Positions 22,261 to 30,560 of a stretch of 40,695 nt of DNA are shown here, one piece after another (the stretch's first letter is position 1; each line of letters begins with the position of its first letter). The translations under genes and the position numbers were made by a program. The stretch is from Deltaproteobacteria bacterium. GTDB taxonomy: Bacteria > Desulfobacterota > RBG-13-43-22. The stretch lies in contig JACQYK010000145.1 of NCBI GenBank assembly GCA_016208255.1, forward strand, positions 1-40,695. Direction: 5' to 3'. The notes below the pieces were generated by a model, which was not told the DNA's origin, searched no databases, and saw nothing but the letters and a program-made list of their open reading frames with translations.

Positions 22261-25243
22261 CTCCGGTTCCCTTCTGAGGTTTTTTCCCTATGCTTCGGAT
22301 GCGTTCCATTATATCAGAAAAAAGAATTTCATTATCGGGATTTTTATTGATGACGTCAATACCGAAGAATCCCGGTTTTCGCACCAGATATTCAATCCCG
22401 TTTTCGAAAATCATCCCTCGAAGGGTGAAAAAGTTGTCCTGCAAGTTGCAGGACAGGCCTATCTCCCGATAGGCGTATTCACTGATGAAGCGATTGATCC
22501 CTTTCCGCAGAACATCCAGTTCCCCCCACCCCGTTCCGAGAAGCCCGATGTTTTCAATGGCCTTGATATTGATGCGTTTGGGGACTCCGGGAATTTCCTG
22601 GGTGTTGACCTGCAAATAAAACCGCTCCGGCAGGTTATGGCGGACCACCAGATCCGTCACCCGGCCCTGAACAAAGCCGGTTATTTTCCCGAATGAAAAA
22701 CGCTGGGTGATAGGCTCTAAATTCAAATGGTTGAAAAAAAGGTCCCCCCGGATAACCCGTTCCGGAGAGAAAGGGTGAACAATAACCCAATTTTTACCTT
22801 CCACGGTACCTTCAAAAACCTGAGCCTTCAAGGTCCCTTCCATTCGAGCGTTTTCTTTGTCAATCCGGATCGGTCGCAGATCGATTTGTAAAGTGCCCAT
22901 GATCCCTTGCCCTGGTAACAATTCCGCAAGGTTCAACCCTTGCAAAGAAACGGCGGCGTCCACCTTCAACTCCTCCAGGAAATGGGTAAGTCTGAAAGAA
23001 TTCAGAATCGCCTGTCCGCCCCAAAGGGGGACCTCTATTTTATCCGGTATCTCAAATTGATTAGTTCCGGCCAGAACAGAAAATCGGAGTTTGTTTAGAC
23101 CCATCCGAAAACCTTGAAAATTTTCCACCTGAATGAATCCCAATTCGGAAAACTCCTTTTTATCGGGGTTACGGTTCGGCGAAGAAAGATGAAAGGGAAG
23201 ATCCAGACTCCCTTTTTGAAAAATGAAAGCGGGATCTTCAACCTTTAAATCAATATCGGACCCCCTAATACGCCCTTGTAAATCATAGATTTTTTCTTTT
23301 TTTATAATAGAAAGCCGGGCCTGCAAGCGCCCCTGAAGGGAGACTTTTTCCAAAAAAGGACGATCGTCGGACAGAGGTTCTCCAATCAAGAGCGGAAATC
23401 CCTTTTCCAGGGGAAGATTTTGAACTTCGATGAAACCGGAATAGGACCGTGGAGAAGAGCCAAAAGGCCATTCCCCGAAAACTTTTATATCCCCCAGCGG
23501 AGCGTACCGGAATCCCAGCGATCCTATGATCGACCTGGCCTGTCTCCCGGCGTCGATGGTTACCTCCAATCGGCCGGTCAAAGGATCCTGGTCAAAAGCA
23601 AAAAACCAGGGTGACCTGGAAAGGGTTCCCCCTGAAAGAGTGTGGCCCAAATCCAACTGAACCTTCTTGTCTTTAAAAAACCATTTTCCGCTGCCTTGTA
23701 TCCTGGCCTTCAGCTCTTCTCCTTCCCATTCGGTCCTCGGAAGTTGAAACGAAAAAGGGACCGGTACAATGGAAACCAGAAAGTCAATAGGAGCACCGGC
23801 GGCTTCCCGGGTCCATTCGATGTTTCCCTGACAGGGGATTTCTTCGGGGAAGGGTTCTCTAATTTTTGGGAAAAAATGTTCAATAAATTTTAATAATGGA
23901 AAATTTCCGGTCCGGGCTTTGCCTTGGGGCACCGATCCTTTATTGAGATCGAACAAAAGACTGCCGGTTAAGGGGCTCCAATTGGCGGTTTTTAGGTTTA
24001 TTTCATTTAAATAGATTTGCCGGGTGTCTGTTTTTATCCGGGCTGAGAAGAGGGTATCGGGATTGAGGATTAAAAAAGGTCCTTTGCCCGATTGCCATTC
24101 GGTTTGGGCGGCCCTGGCCCGGACTTCAGGGAAGGAAAAAGAGGGGAACTTTCCCTGAACCTCGAAGGCTGTCTCCAATCCTTGGGTAAAGACCGGGGGC
24201 AGTTCCATTTCCGTTTGCCGGGTGGAGAGTCGGGCCTTAAAGATTGGATTTAATAAAGGGCCCTGGAGCCTGACTTCCCCCCCGGCCAGGCCCTTGATCC
24301 TTCGATTCCTGTGTCGGAAATTAAAATCCATTTCTTCCAATTTGACCTGTAATCCGGAAAGTAAGGCCCCTTTAATTTTGTTGCTTTGCAGCTGGAAAGT
24401 GCCTGACAGGGAAAGCTCCCCCTCTCCGGAAAAGGAAGCCCGGTCGCTTTTCCAGTCAATCCTCTGGACCCGGCCCGGAGAAGCGGTTATTTCAAGGAGG
24501 TGATCCTGATGCCTCCAACTGAAGGTCCCCGAAACCTGAGTGACTTTTGTGGAATTATGGGACAGATTTCCGCTAACCAGGGTTACCCTTCCATTCCATT
24601 TGGGATGATCTCTAAGATCGCTCAATTCAAAGGAGCCTTGGGATTCAGCATCAAAACGGATTCCATTGGGATGCCATCTTCCTTGCAGGCTTTTAATTTG
24701 ATATTGGACTGTTCCCCCCTGATCGGGAGCAAAAGAGGCCTTGATCTGGGTCCCCGGAGTGAGTTGAAAAACCATTTTTCCGAGTTCCACCCGGCCGCCC
24801 AGATCTTTAATTTCAATTTGTTTAAGGACCGGCAATTTTTTGAGCCAGGCCGTCCAGTCCGCTTCTTTCCGGGGGGCGGGAATCCGAACCAACACCGAAG
24901 GCCGGTTAATGGTGATTTTTTCGATACTCACTTCCGGCCAGGGGAGTCCTTCCCAGGACAGGGTCCAGTCCAGGGCAACCTGCAGTTCGGGTATCTTTGC
25001 CTCCCAGGAGAGGGGATCTTTCTGGTAACGCATCTGAATCCCGGTGGTTTCCAACACAAGCGGATGGAGCCGGACGGAAATTTTCTCTATCTTAATTTCG
25101 ATTCCGGTTTTATTCTTGAGATATTTGGAAAGAGGATCGGTTATCCAGGAAGGATTGCAGGCGGAAAGGCCAAAGAGAAAAAAAAAAGCCACCAGAAGCG
25201 GGGCCTTATGAATGGGGATCAAGGTTGGCCGAGTGTTCGACAT
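22250..25243 (-). CDS. YdbH-like AsmA-superfamily intermembrane lipid transport protein
   Basis: 997 residues, a long beta-rich protein of the YdbH/AsmA-like type that bridges inner and outer membranes for phospholipid traffic. The N-terminus has a hydrophobic segment (LLVAFFFLFGLSACN), where Cys29 fits a lipobox; E. coli YdbH instead uses a membrane anchor. The early motif KTGIEIKIEKISVRLHPLVLETTGIQM is typical of AsmA-like starts. The C-terminal part, about 800-960, contains GTLQIDLRPIRIDKENARMEG and GTGWGELDVLRKGINRFISEYAYREIGL, characteristic of the YdbH C-terminus. The downstream partner is the YdbL-like gene. Confidence 0.82.
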   Translation of the reverse strand: MSNTRPTLIPIHKAPLLVAFFFLFGLSACNPSWITDPLSKYLKNKTGIEIKIEKISVRLHPLVLETTGIQMRYQKDPLSWEAKIPELQVALDWTLSWEGLPWPEVSIEKITINRPSVLVRIPAPRKEADWTAWLKKLPVLKQIEIKDLGGRVELGKMVFQLTPGTQIKASFAPDQGGTVQYQIKSLQGRWHPNGIRFDAESQGSFELSDLRDHPKWNGRVTLVSGNLSHNSTKVTQVSGTFSWRHQDHLLEITASPGRVQRIDWKSDRASFSGEGELSLSGTFQLQSNKIKGALLSGLQVKLEEMDFNFRHRNRRIKGLAGGEVRLQGPLLNPIFKARLSTRQTEMELPPVFTQGLETAFEVQGKFPSFSFPEVRARAAQTEWQSGKGPFLILNPDTLFSARIKTDTRQIYLNEINLKTANWSPLTGSLLFDLNKGSVPQGKARTGNFPLLKFIEHFFPKIREPFPEEIPCQGNIEWTREAAGAPIDFLVSIVPVPFSFQLPRTEWEGEELKARIQGSGKWFFKDKKVQLDLGHTLSGGTLSRSPWFFAFDQDPLTGRLEVTIDAGRQARSIIGSLGFRYAPLGDIKVFGEWPFGSSPRSYSGFIEVQNLPLEKGFPLLIGEPLSDDRPFLEKVSLQGRLQARLSIIKKEKIYDLQGRIRGSDIDLKVEDPAFIFQKGSLDLPFHLSSPNRNPDKKEFSELGFIQVENFQGFRMGLNKLRFSVLAGTNQFEIPDKIEVPLWGGQAILNSFRLTHFLEELKVDAAVSLQGLNLAELLPGQGIMGTLQIDLRPIRIDKENARMEGTLKAQVFEGTVEGKNWVIVHPFSPERVIRGDLFFNHLNLEPITQRFSFGKITGFVQGRVTDLVVRHNLPERFYLQVNTQEIPGVPKRINIKAIENIGLLGTGWGELDVLRKGINRFISEYAYREIGLSCNLQDNFFTLRGMIFENGIEYLVRKPGFFGIDVINKNPDNEILFSDIMERIRSIGKKPQKGTGDES

Positions 25244-25299
25244 TAAAGTATAACCAGGACCTTGGGAGCATCAGACAGCGAAAATAAGGTTTCACTGGG

Positions 25300-25357
25300 T
25301 CGATGGTTCAAGGTTTAAGGTTCAAGGTCAAACCACATACCTTACACCTTATACCAA
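25300..25357. repeat. Low-complexity GGTTCAAGG-type repeat
   Basis: GGTTCAAGGTTTAAGGTTCAA is followed by CCACATACCTTACACCTTATACC, an imperfect inverted pair between the divergent/parallel leftward genes at 25243 and 25430. No gene is seen in 25244-25429. Confidence 0.4.
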
Positions 25358-25429
25358 CAGCCTCCACTAAGCTCGAAACTTATTGTCCCGGAGTCTCAAA
25401 TCTTGTTTTTGCTTGAGCTTAAATGGATT

Positions 25430-25669
25430 TCAGGGGCGAACCAGTCTTATCCCTTCGGTATTTTTTTCAATTTTATCCCCCACCGCGGTCAGACAGGCCG
25501 CACAGAGATATTCGTATTTGTCCCCTTCCGGTAACACCAATAAAAGCCTTTTACGGACCGGCATGGCCTGTCGGCATCTTGGGCAATAAAGCTCTGTGGC
25601 CTCAAATTGATCGTATTGGGCGGGCCTTTTATTTTTTTGTATCGGGACTCGATAAGTCGGATTCATCAT
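25430..25669 (-). CDS. Small zinc-ribbon protein, 79 aa
   Basis: Contains two Cys pairs, ELYCPRCRQAMPV and YLCAACLTAVG, separated by about 25 residues, which suits one zinc ribbon. The start is uncertain: ATG at 25669 (used here) or 25666, or a TTG nine bases further upstream. It is not linked to a named family with confidence. It lies upstream of the YdbH-like gene on the same strand but 186 bp away. Confidence 0.6.
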   Translation of the reverse strand: MMNPTYRVPIQKNKRPAQYDQFEATELYCPRCRQAMPVRKRLLLVLPEGDKYEYLCAACLTAVGDKIEKNTEGIRLVRP

Positions 25670-25764
25670 AATCGTCAATAGGACCTTTAATTTTATAACC
25701 TTTTTAATGCATTATGATAAACAGTCCCACTCTTTTTGTCAAGACCTCTTTCCTGCACCTTTTC

Positions 25765-25793
25765 TTGACATCTTTCCCGCTTATCGGTAATCT
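25765..25793 (+). promoter_or_regulatory. Strong sigma70-type promoter with dyad over the -10, for the M48-TPR gene
   Basis: Consensus TTGACA (25765-25770), 17-bp spacer, TAATCT (25788-25793). CGGTAA-TC-TTACCG (25785-25798) is a dyad covering the -10. The predicted start near 25800 is about 5 nt from the ATG at 25805, so the transcript would be nearly leaderless, and no Shine-Dalgarno is visible. Confidence 0.65.
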
Positions 25794-25804
25794 TACCGGT
25801 ACTC

Positions 25805-27652
25805 ATGTTCACCAATATTATCTTCTTTATCTTAGCCCTGTTGATTTATCATACCCGCTCCCTGGGTCCGAGACTCCCGGTTGCCGATCTTTGGGTTAAT
25901 GCCGGGACGGTCTTACTTTTTCTGACCGTCTTTGGAATGGAAACCTGGAGACGGTTTCACCGGCTGCATCTTTTGGCCCTCGATAAGCGTCAGGAATCAT
26001 ATGCCTTACAAAGGGGATATCAGCAGGTCAGCCAATACCTGATGATCTTGTCCCTGATCTTTTTTGCTTCTGAAATCTATCTCCTGAACTTCAAATCCCT
26101 GGTGGCCCTGATCCCGGGGACCGGTCGGTTTTCTTCCCTGGAAGGGGTCATCGGGATCACCCTCTATTTGATCCACGTGGTTTTGATTTGGATTTTTGGT
26201 TATCCGGCTCAGGAAGAAATCTTTCGCTCCTCTCAGGCCAGGGGACCTTATCTTCGATCTCAACTTCAGTTTAATTTACCTGTTTTATTCCCCTGGCTGA
26301 TCATTACTCTATTGTCGGATCTGATTGGCCTGGTTTCTTCTCCCCAATTGCGGTCCTTTCTGAATCAACCCCTGGGCGAAATGACTTATGTCCTGGTTTT
26401 TTTGATGGTCCTGTCGATTTTTTTCCCTTTTCTGATCAAAACCTGGTGGCAATGCCAGCCTATCCCGGAAGGGCCCAAGAAAAAAATGCTTTTGGCTTTT
26501 TGTAAAGAGATGGATTCCCCCTTTCAGCAGATTTATCTCTGGCCGGCCTTCGGAGGCAGCCTGCTGACTGCGGGAGTCATGGGTCTGATCAGGCGGTTTC
26601 GTTATTTGCTGATTACTCCGGCCTTGTTGGAACTCCTGGACCCTGAGGAATTGAAAGGAGTCGTGGCCCATGAAATCGGCCATATACGGAAAAGACACCT
26701 CCTTTTTTATCTCGGTTTTTTCGTCGGCTATGTCCTGCTGGCCGTTTTTTTCTCTCAATGGTTTTCCGGCCGTATTTTTCAGTATCCGGCCCTTCTGAAC
26801 ATTCTCCACTCCTGGAGGAAGGTTTCGGAGGATCTGTCTTCCGTCTTAATGGTCCTGCCCATGGCCTTGGGCCTGATCCTTTATTTTCGCTTCCTGTTCG
26901 GCTTTTTTATGCGTAATTTTGAGAGGCAAGCCGACCTCTTCGCTTTGAAGGCCCTCGGCTCCCCCGAGCCCCTGGTACGGTCTCTGGAAAAGATCGGATT
27001 TTTCTCGGGTCAAAGCCGGAACCTCCCCAGCTGGCATCATTTCAGTATTGCCCAGCGAGTGGACACCCTGAAAAAAGCCGGGCGTTTTCCCGAGCTGGTT
27101 CGCCGGCAGGACCGGAAAATTTATTGGTCGGTAGGCCTGTTTTTCTTACTGCTGGTCGGATTGAGTCTTTATGGGATCAAAGAGCGGATTTGGGTTTCAA
27201 CCGGACCGGCTATGAATCCTCAGGTTTTGGAATCCCTGTTGAAAAAAGAGCTTGGCTCCCGTCCGGGAGATACCAAAATACTGATGGCCCTGGCCATGCT
27301 CTATCAGGATGGGAAACGGTTAGCGCAGGCCAGGGAGACTTATGAAAGGATATTACAAATAGAGCCCAATCATTATTTGGCCTTAAACAATCTGGCCTGG
27401 CTGTTGGCTACCAGTAAAGAGCCTGGTCTTTTTCAGCCCGCCCGAGCCCTGGCCCTGGCCCGAAGGGCGGCGGCCTTGAAACCGGAGGCTATGATCTTGG
27501 ATACCCTGGCCGAGGCCTTTCTGGCCAACGGTCGTCCGGATATAGCCCTGCAAATTGCCCGGCAGGTGCTGGCCAGGAATCCGTCCAACCGGGCCTATTA
27601 TCAGGCCCAGGAAGAACGGTTTAAACAGGCGATGAACAAGGAGAAAAAATAA
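25805..27652 (+). CDS. M48-family membrane zinc metalloprotease with C-terminal TPR repeats
   Basis: 615 residues. About six hydrophobic segments lie in the first 370 residues, with the protease core between them. The zinc site HEIGH is at 289-293, and the third ligand is probably Glu373 in NFERQADLFALK, as in HtpX/Ste24 proteases. Residues about 478-610 form TPR-like repeats (GDTKILMALAMLYQDGKRLAQARETYERILQIEPNHYLALNNLAWLLA...), likely for substrate or partner binding. It probably acts in membrane-protein quality control. The next gene starts one base after its stop, so the two are coupled. Start uncertainty: no Shine-Dalgarno; see the promoter entry. Confidence 0.88.
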   Translation: MFTNIIFFILALLIYHTRSLGPRLPVADLWVNAGTVLLFLTVFGMETWRRFHRLHLLALDKRQESYALQRGYQQVSQYLMILSLIFFASEIYLLNFKSLVALIPGTGRFSSLEGVIGITLYLIHVVLIWIFGYPAQEEIFRSSQARGPYLRSQLQFNLPVLFPWLIITLLSDLIGLVSSPQLRSFLNQPLGEMTYVLVFLMVLSIFFPFLIKTWWQCQPIPEGPKKKMLLAFCKEMDSPFQQIYLWPAFGGSLLTAGVMGLIRRFRYLLITPALLELLDPEELKGVVAHEIGHIRKRHLLFYLGFFVGYVLLAVFFSQWFSGRIFQYPALLNILHSWRKVSEDLSSVLMVLPMALGLILYFRFLFGFFMRNFERQADLFALKALGSPEPLVRSLEKIGFFSGQSRNLPSWHHFSIAQRVDTLKKAGRFPELVRRQDRKIYWSVGLFFLLLVGLSLYGIKERIWVSTGPAMNPQVLESLLKKELGSRPGDTKILMALAMLYQDGKRLAQARETYERILQIEPNHYLALNNLAWLLATSKEPGLFQPARALALARRAAALKPEAMILDTLAEAFLANGRPDIALQIARQVLARNPSNRAYYQAQEERFKQAMNKEKK

Positions 27653-29104
27653 ATGGCCTTAAAAACACCCGAAGAATACGAAGCCAGTTTGCGAAAGCTC
27701 AAATTCAGGATTTTTCTGATGGGAGAGCAGGTGAAAAATCCGGTAGACCATCCCATCATCAGACCCTCGATGAATTCGGTGAAGCTGACCTATGCTTTGG
27801 CCCAGGATCCGCAACACGAGGACCTGATGACCGCGACTTCCCATTTGACCGGGGAAAAGATCAACCGTTTCTGCCACCTGCATCAGAGCAGGGAAGATCT
27901 GGTCAAGAAAGTGAAAATGCAGCGACTGCTGGGACAACAAACCGGGGCCTGCTTCCAGCGCTGTGTCGGCCTGGATGCCATTAACGCGGTTGACAGCGTC
28001 ACCTTTGAAATGGATCAGAAACTGGGCACCTCCTATCACCAACGCTTTACCCAGTTCTTGCGGATGATGCAGGAAGAGGACCTGACCGTGGACGGGGCCA
28101 TGACCGATCCCAAGGGAGACCGAAGTCTTTCTCCCAGCCAGCAGGCCGACCCGGATCTTTATGTGCGGGTGGTGGAGAAAAACGAAAAAGGTATCGTGGT
28201 CCGCGGGGCCAAGGCCCATCAGACCGGGGCGGTCAACTCCCACTGGATATTGGTTATGCCGACCGTAGCCATGAGAAAAGAAGACGCCGACTATGCCGTT
28301 TCCTTTGTAGCCCCGGCCGATGCCAAAGGCATTACCTATATCTATGGCCGCCAATCCTGCGACACCCGGAAACTGGAGGGCGTCGAAATCGATTTGGGGA
28401 ACGCCCGGTTTGGCGGCCATGAGGCCCTGATGGTTTTCGATGATCTCTTTGTCTCCTGGGAACAGGTCTTGATGTGCGGTGAATATGATTACAGCGGTCT
28501 TTTAGTGGAACGTTTTGCCGGATATCATCGCCAGAGCTATGGCGGGTGTAAGGCCGGAGTGGGGGACGTACTCATCGGAGCGGCCGCCGTAGCCGCTGAT
28601 TACAACGGGGTGGCCAAGGCCTCTCATATCAAGGATAAACTGATTGAGATGATCCATCTGAATGAGACCCTGTATGCCTGCGGCATCGCCTGTTCGGCGG
28701 AAGGACATCCGACGGCCTCCGGCACCTATTTGATCAACCTTCTGCTGGCCAACGTCTGCAAGCAGAATGTCACCCGCTTTCCTTACGAGATCGCCCGCCT
28801 GGCGGAGGATATCAGCGGCGGTCTGATGGTTACTCTGGCCTCGGAGAAGGACCTCTGCCATCCGGAAATCGGCAAGGTGGTGGAAAAATATTTTAAGGGG
28901 GTGACCTCGATTTCGACCGAAGAACGCTGCCGTATCCTGAGGCTGGTTGAGAACCTGACCCTGGGCACGGCGGCGGTGGGCTACCGGACCGAGTCCATGC
29001 ACGGGGCCGGATCGCCGCAGGCCCAGCGGGTCATGATTGCCCGTCAGGGCAACCTGGAACACAAGAAAAAGTTGGCCAAAAAGATAGCCGGAGTCAAGGA
29101 TTGA
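27653..29104 (+). CDS. abfD: 4-hydroxybutyryl-CoA dehydratase / vinylacetyl-CoA delta-isomerase
   Basis: 483 residues, the usual length. This FAD and 4Fe-4S enzyme dehydrates 4-hydroxybutyryl-CoA to crotonyl-CoA, used in aminobutyrate fermentation and in some CO2-fixation cycles. The full Clostridium AbfD ligand and catalytic set is visible: Cys100 and Cys104 (GACFQRCVG), His292, Tyr296, Cys299 and Lys300 (YHRQSYGGCK), and Glu257 (GGHEALM). The fold is the 4-hydroxyphenylacetate hydroxylase family. The ATG comes one base after the M48 stop, with AAGGAG upstream. Crotonyl-CoA would feed enzymes like the hbd product at the window start. Confidence 0.95.
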   Translation: MALKTPEEYEASLRKLKFRIFLMGEQVKNPVDHPIIRPSMNSVKLTYALAQDPQHEDLMTATSHLTGEKINRFCHLHQSREDLVKKVKMQRLLGQQTGACFQRCVGLDAINAVDSVTFEMDQKLGTSYHQRFTQFLRMMQEEDLTVDGAMTDPKGDRSLSPSQQADPDLYVRVVEKNEKGIVVRGAKAHQTGAVNSHWILVMPTVAMRKEDADYAVSFVAPADAKGITYIYGRQSCDTRKLEGVEIDLGNARFGGHEALMVFDDLFVSWEQVLMCGEYDYSGLLVERFAGYHRQSYGGCKAGVGDVLIGAAAVAADYNGVAKASHIKDKLIEMIHLNETLYACGIACSAEGHPTASGTYLINLLLANVCKQNVTRFPYEIARLAEDISGGLMVTLASEKDLCHPEIGKVVEKYFKGVTSISTEERCRILRLVENLTLGTAAVGYRTESMHGAGSPQAQRVMIARQGNLEHKKKLAKKIAGVKD

Positions 29105-29124
29105 CGGAATGGACTTTATTTTCC

Positions 29125-29276
29125 GACAGGATTTACCGGATTATTCGGATTTTTTTTCATTCCCCACAAAAAGGTACAATTTTGACTGTCCTACGGACGA
29201 ACCCAAGTTTCCGCTGAGAGGGGATTGGGGTTGCCCAGGGTCTTCCGGAGTCTGGGCAAGATCGGGTAAATCCTGT
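29125..29276. repeat. Inverted-repeat-bounded intergenic element
   Basis: ACAGGATTTACC (29126-29137) pairs with GGTAAATCCTGT (29265-29276). Inside is the hairpin TTGCCCAG/CTGGGCAA (29231-29238/29252-29259). It separates abfD from the CGGC-motif gene, whose start is 16 bp further on. Confidence 0.55.
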
Positions 29277-29292
29277 TAATCCTGTCGAGCCA

Positions 29293-29598
29293 ATGAATCT
29301 GATTGGTCTCAAATATTGCGGAGGGTGTAATCCGGTTATCGATCGTGCGGCCCTGGTTCAGGAAGTTGAAAAATTGCTGCCGGCCGGGTGGAAGCTGGTA
29401 ACGGAACGGCAGGCCGATCCCTGGGAAAGGGCGCTTCTGGTTTGTGGCTGCCCGGTGGCCTGCGCCAACCGGGCGGAAGTAAAGGGCCTGGCCGGCCAAT
29501 GGGTCCTGATCTCCGGGCCGATGGTTGACCGGGAAATGGTGCCGGAAGATCAAATGGCAACGATTATCCTACAAAAAATAGAAATCATAGACGTTTAA
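29293..29598 (+). CDS. Conserved CGGC-motif hypothetical protein, 101 aa
   Basis: Function not known. The protein begins MNLIGLKYCGGCNPVIDRAALVQEVEKLLP and has a second Cys cluster LVCGCPVACANR near residues 50-60, five Cys in all, which could bind a metal or form a redox pair. The CGGCNP-x-DR start is a recurring motif in small proteins of anaerobes. The ATG lies close after a repeat element and no clear Shine-Dalgarno is seen. Position after abfD suggests a role with an oxygen-sensitive CoA enzyme, but that is inference. Confidence 0.7.
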   Translation: MNLIGLKYCGGCNPVIDRAALVQEVEKLLPAGWKLVTERQADPWERALLVCGCPVACANRAEVKGLAGQWVLISGPMVDREMVPEDQMATIILQKIEIIDV

Positions 29599-29638
29599 AT
29601 CTTGGAACCCGGAATCAGGAGATGGAAAGGAGCCTAAT

Positions 29639-30439
29639 ATGAACAAGCATGATCTGATCTATTTGGCTGATTTAAATCATGCCGAATCCATAAGGGAAAC
29701 AGGTCGCTGGAAGGCCGATAGTGAAATCATTGAGCAGGATGATCTCTTAATGGTTGCCGGGGGAGATAAATCTCCGGCAACCAATTCCGCCATGCGAATC
29801 GGCGACCATCCCCGGCCCCCGGCTGATGAGATTATGGACAGGGTCAGGGACTATTTCGGCAATAGGGAACGGGGCTACAGTTTACACATTCGCCGCCATC
29901 TGGATCCCGATCTTGAAGACCTTTGCCGATCGGCTGAAATGGTGAAGATATCAGAATCTCCTGGGATGTCGATCCAGGAGCCGATCAGGATGAAAGATCT
30001 CCCCTCGGGAATAACCATCAAGATCATAGAAGACAAGTCAGGGGCCGTTGATTTTGCCTCGGTCGCCATCGACAGTTATCAAAGTCTGGGTATGCCCCAA
30101 AAAATAGGAGAAAAAATATTCGCGACACCGGAGAGGATGCTGAGACCTTACAACCATCTCGTTGTCGCTTATCTGGATGGAAAGCCCGTTTCTGCGGCTA
30201 TGCTTATGTTCTCCCATGCCATTGCCGGCATTTACTGGGTCGGCACTGTCGAATCGGCCCGCAAAAAAGGGTTGGCGGAAGCCTGTACAAGCTTTGTCAC
30301 TAATGAGGGCTTTAAAAGGGGGGCACCCTGCGTTATTCTCCAGGCCAGCCAATTCGGGGAGCCGATCTATCGACGCCTCGGTTTCCAGGAATTTACCCGC
30401 TATCCCTGGTATATGCATTTTAACCAAAGAAATAAATAG
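29639..30439 (+). CDS. GNAT family N-acetyltransferase with N-terminal extension
   Basis: 266 residues. The C-terminal half (about 125-262) is a GNAT acyltransferase: PYNHLVVAYLDGKPVSAAMLMFS, YWVGTVESARKKGLAEACTSFV (the acetyl-CoA pyrophosphate-binding loop, slightly modified from RxxGxG/A) and VILQASQFGEPIYRRLGFQEF at the C-terminus. The first ~120 residues are unrecognised but resemble the N-terminal region of other two-part GNAT proteins. Acceptor substrate unknown. Preceded by GGAAAGGAGCC before the ATG and 40 bp from the CGGC-motif gene, so the two are probably in one operon. Confidence 0.85.
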   Translation: MNKHDLIYLADLNHAESIRETGRWKADSEIIEQDDLLMVAGGDKSPATNSAMRIGDHPRPPADEIMDRVRDYFGNRERGYSLHIRRHLDPDLEDLCRSAEMVKISESPGMSIQEPIRMKDLPSGITIKIIEDKSGAVDFASVAIDSYQSLGMPQKIGEKIFATPERMLRPYNHLVVAYLDGKPVSAAMLMFSHAIAGIYWVGTVESARKKGLAEACTSFVTNEGFKRGAPCVILQASQFGEPIYRRLGFQEFTRYPWYMHFNQRNK

Positions 30440-30474
30440 GGATCTTCTCCAGAAGAATTGGGGATTATCGAAGG

Positions 30475-30560
30475 AGTCAAGGATTCAAGGGTTCAAGGGG
30501 CCCAAAATACTGGTATATGGTGTAAGGTTTTTCCTTAAACCTTATACCTCAAACCTTAAA
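30475..30560. repeat. Low-complexity GGTTCAAGG-type repeat between convergent genes
   Basis: TCAAGGATTCAAGGGTTCAAGG and GTGTAAGGTTTTTCCTTAAAC, followed by CCTTATACCTCAAACCTTAAAC, form an imperfect inverted repeat (AAGGTTT/AAACCTT). It partly overlaps the end of the TPR gene at 30549. Confidence 0.45.

Noticed and set aside
24500-25246. 248-codon plus-strand frame opposite the YdbH-like gene
   Set aside because: It lies antisense to a long, well-textured beta-rich protein, with Pro/Gly/Phe-heavy shadow composition and no motif.
27659-28420. Long minus-strand frame (253 codons) opposite abfD
   Set aside because: It lies antisense to a gene with all catalytic residues intact; the frame is open because of the base composition of the sense codons.
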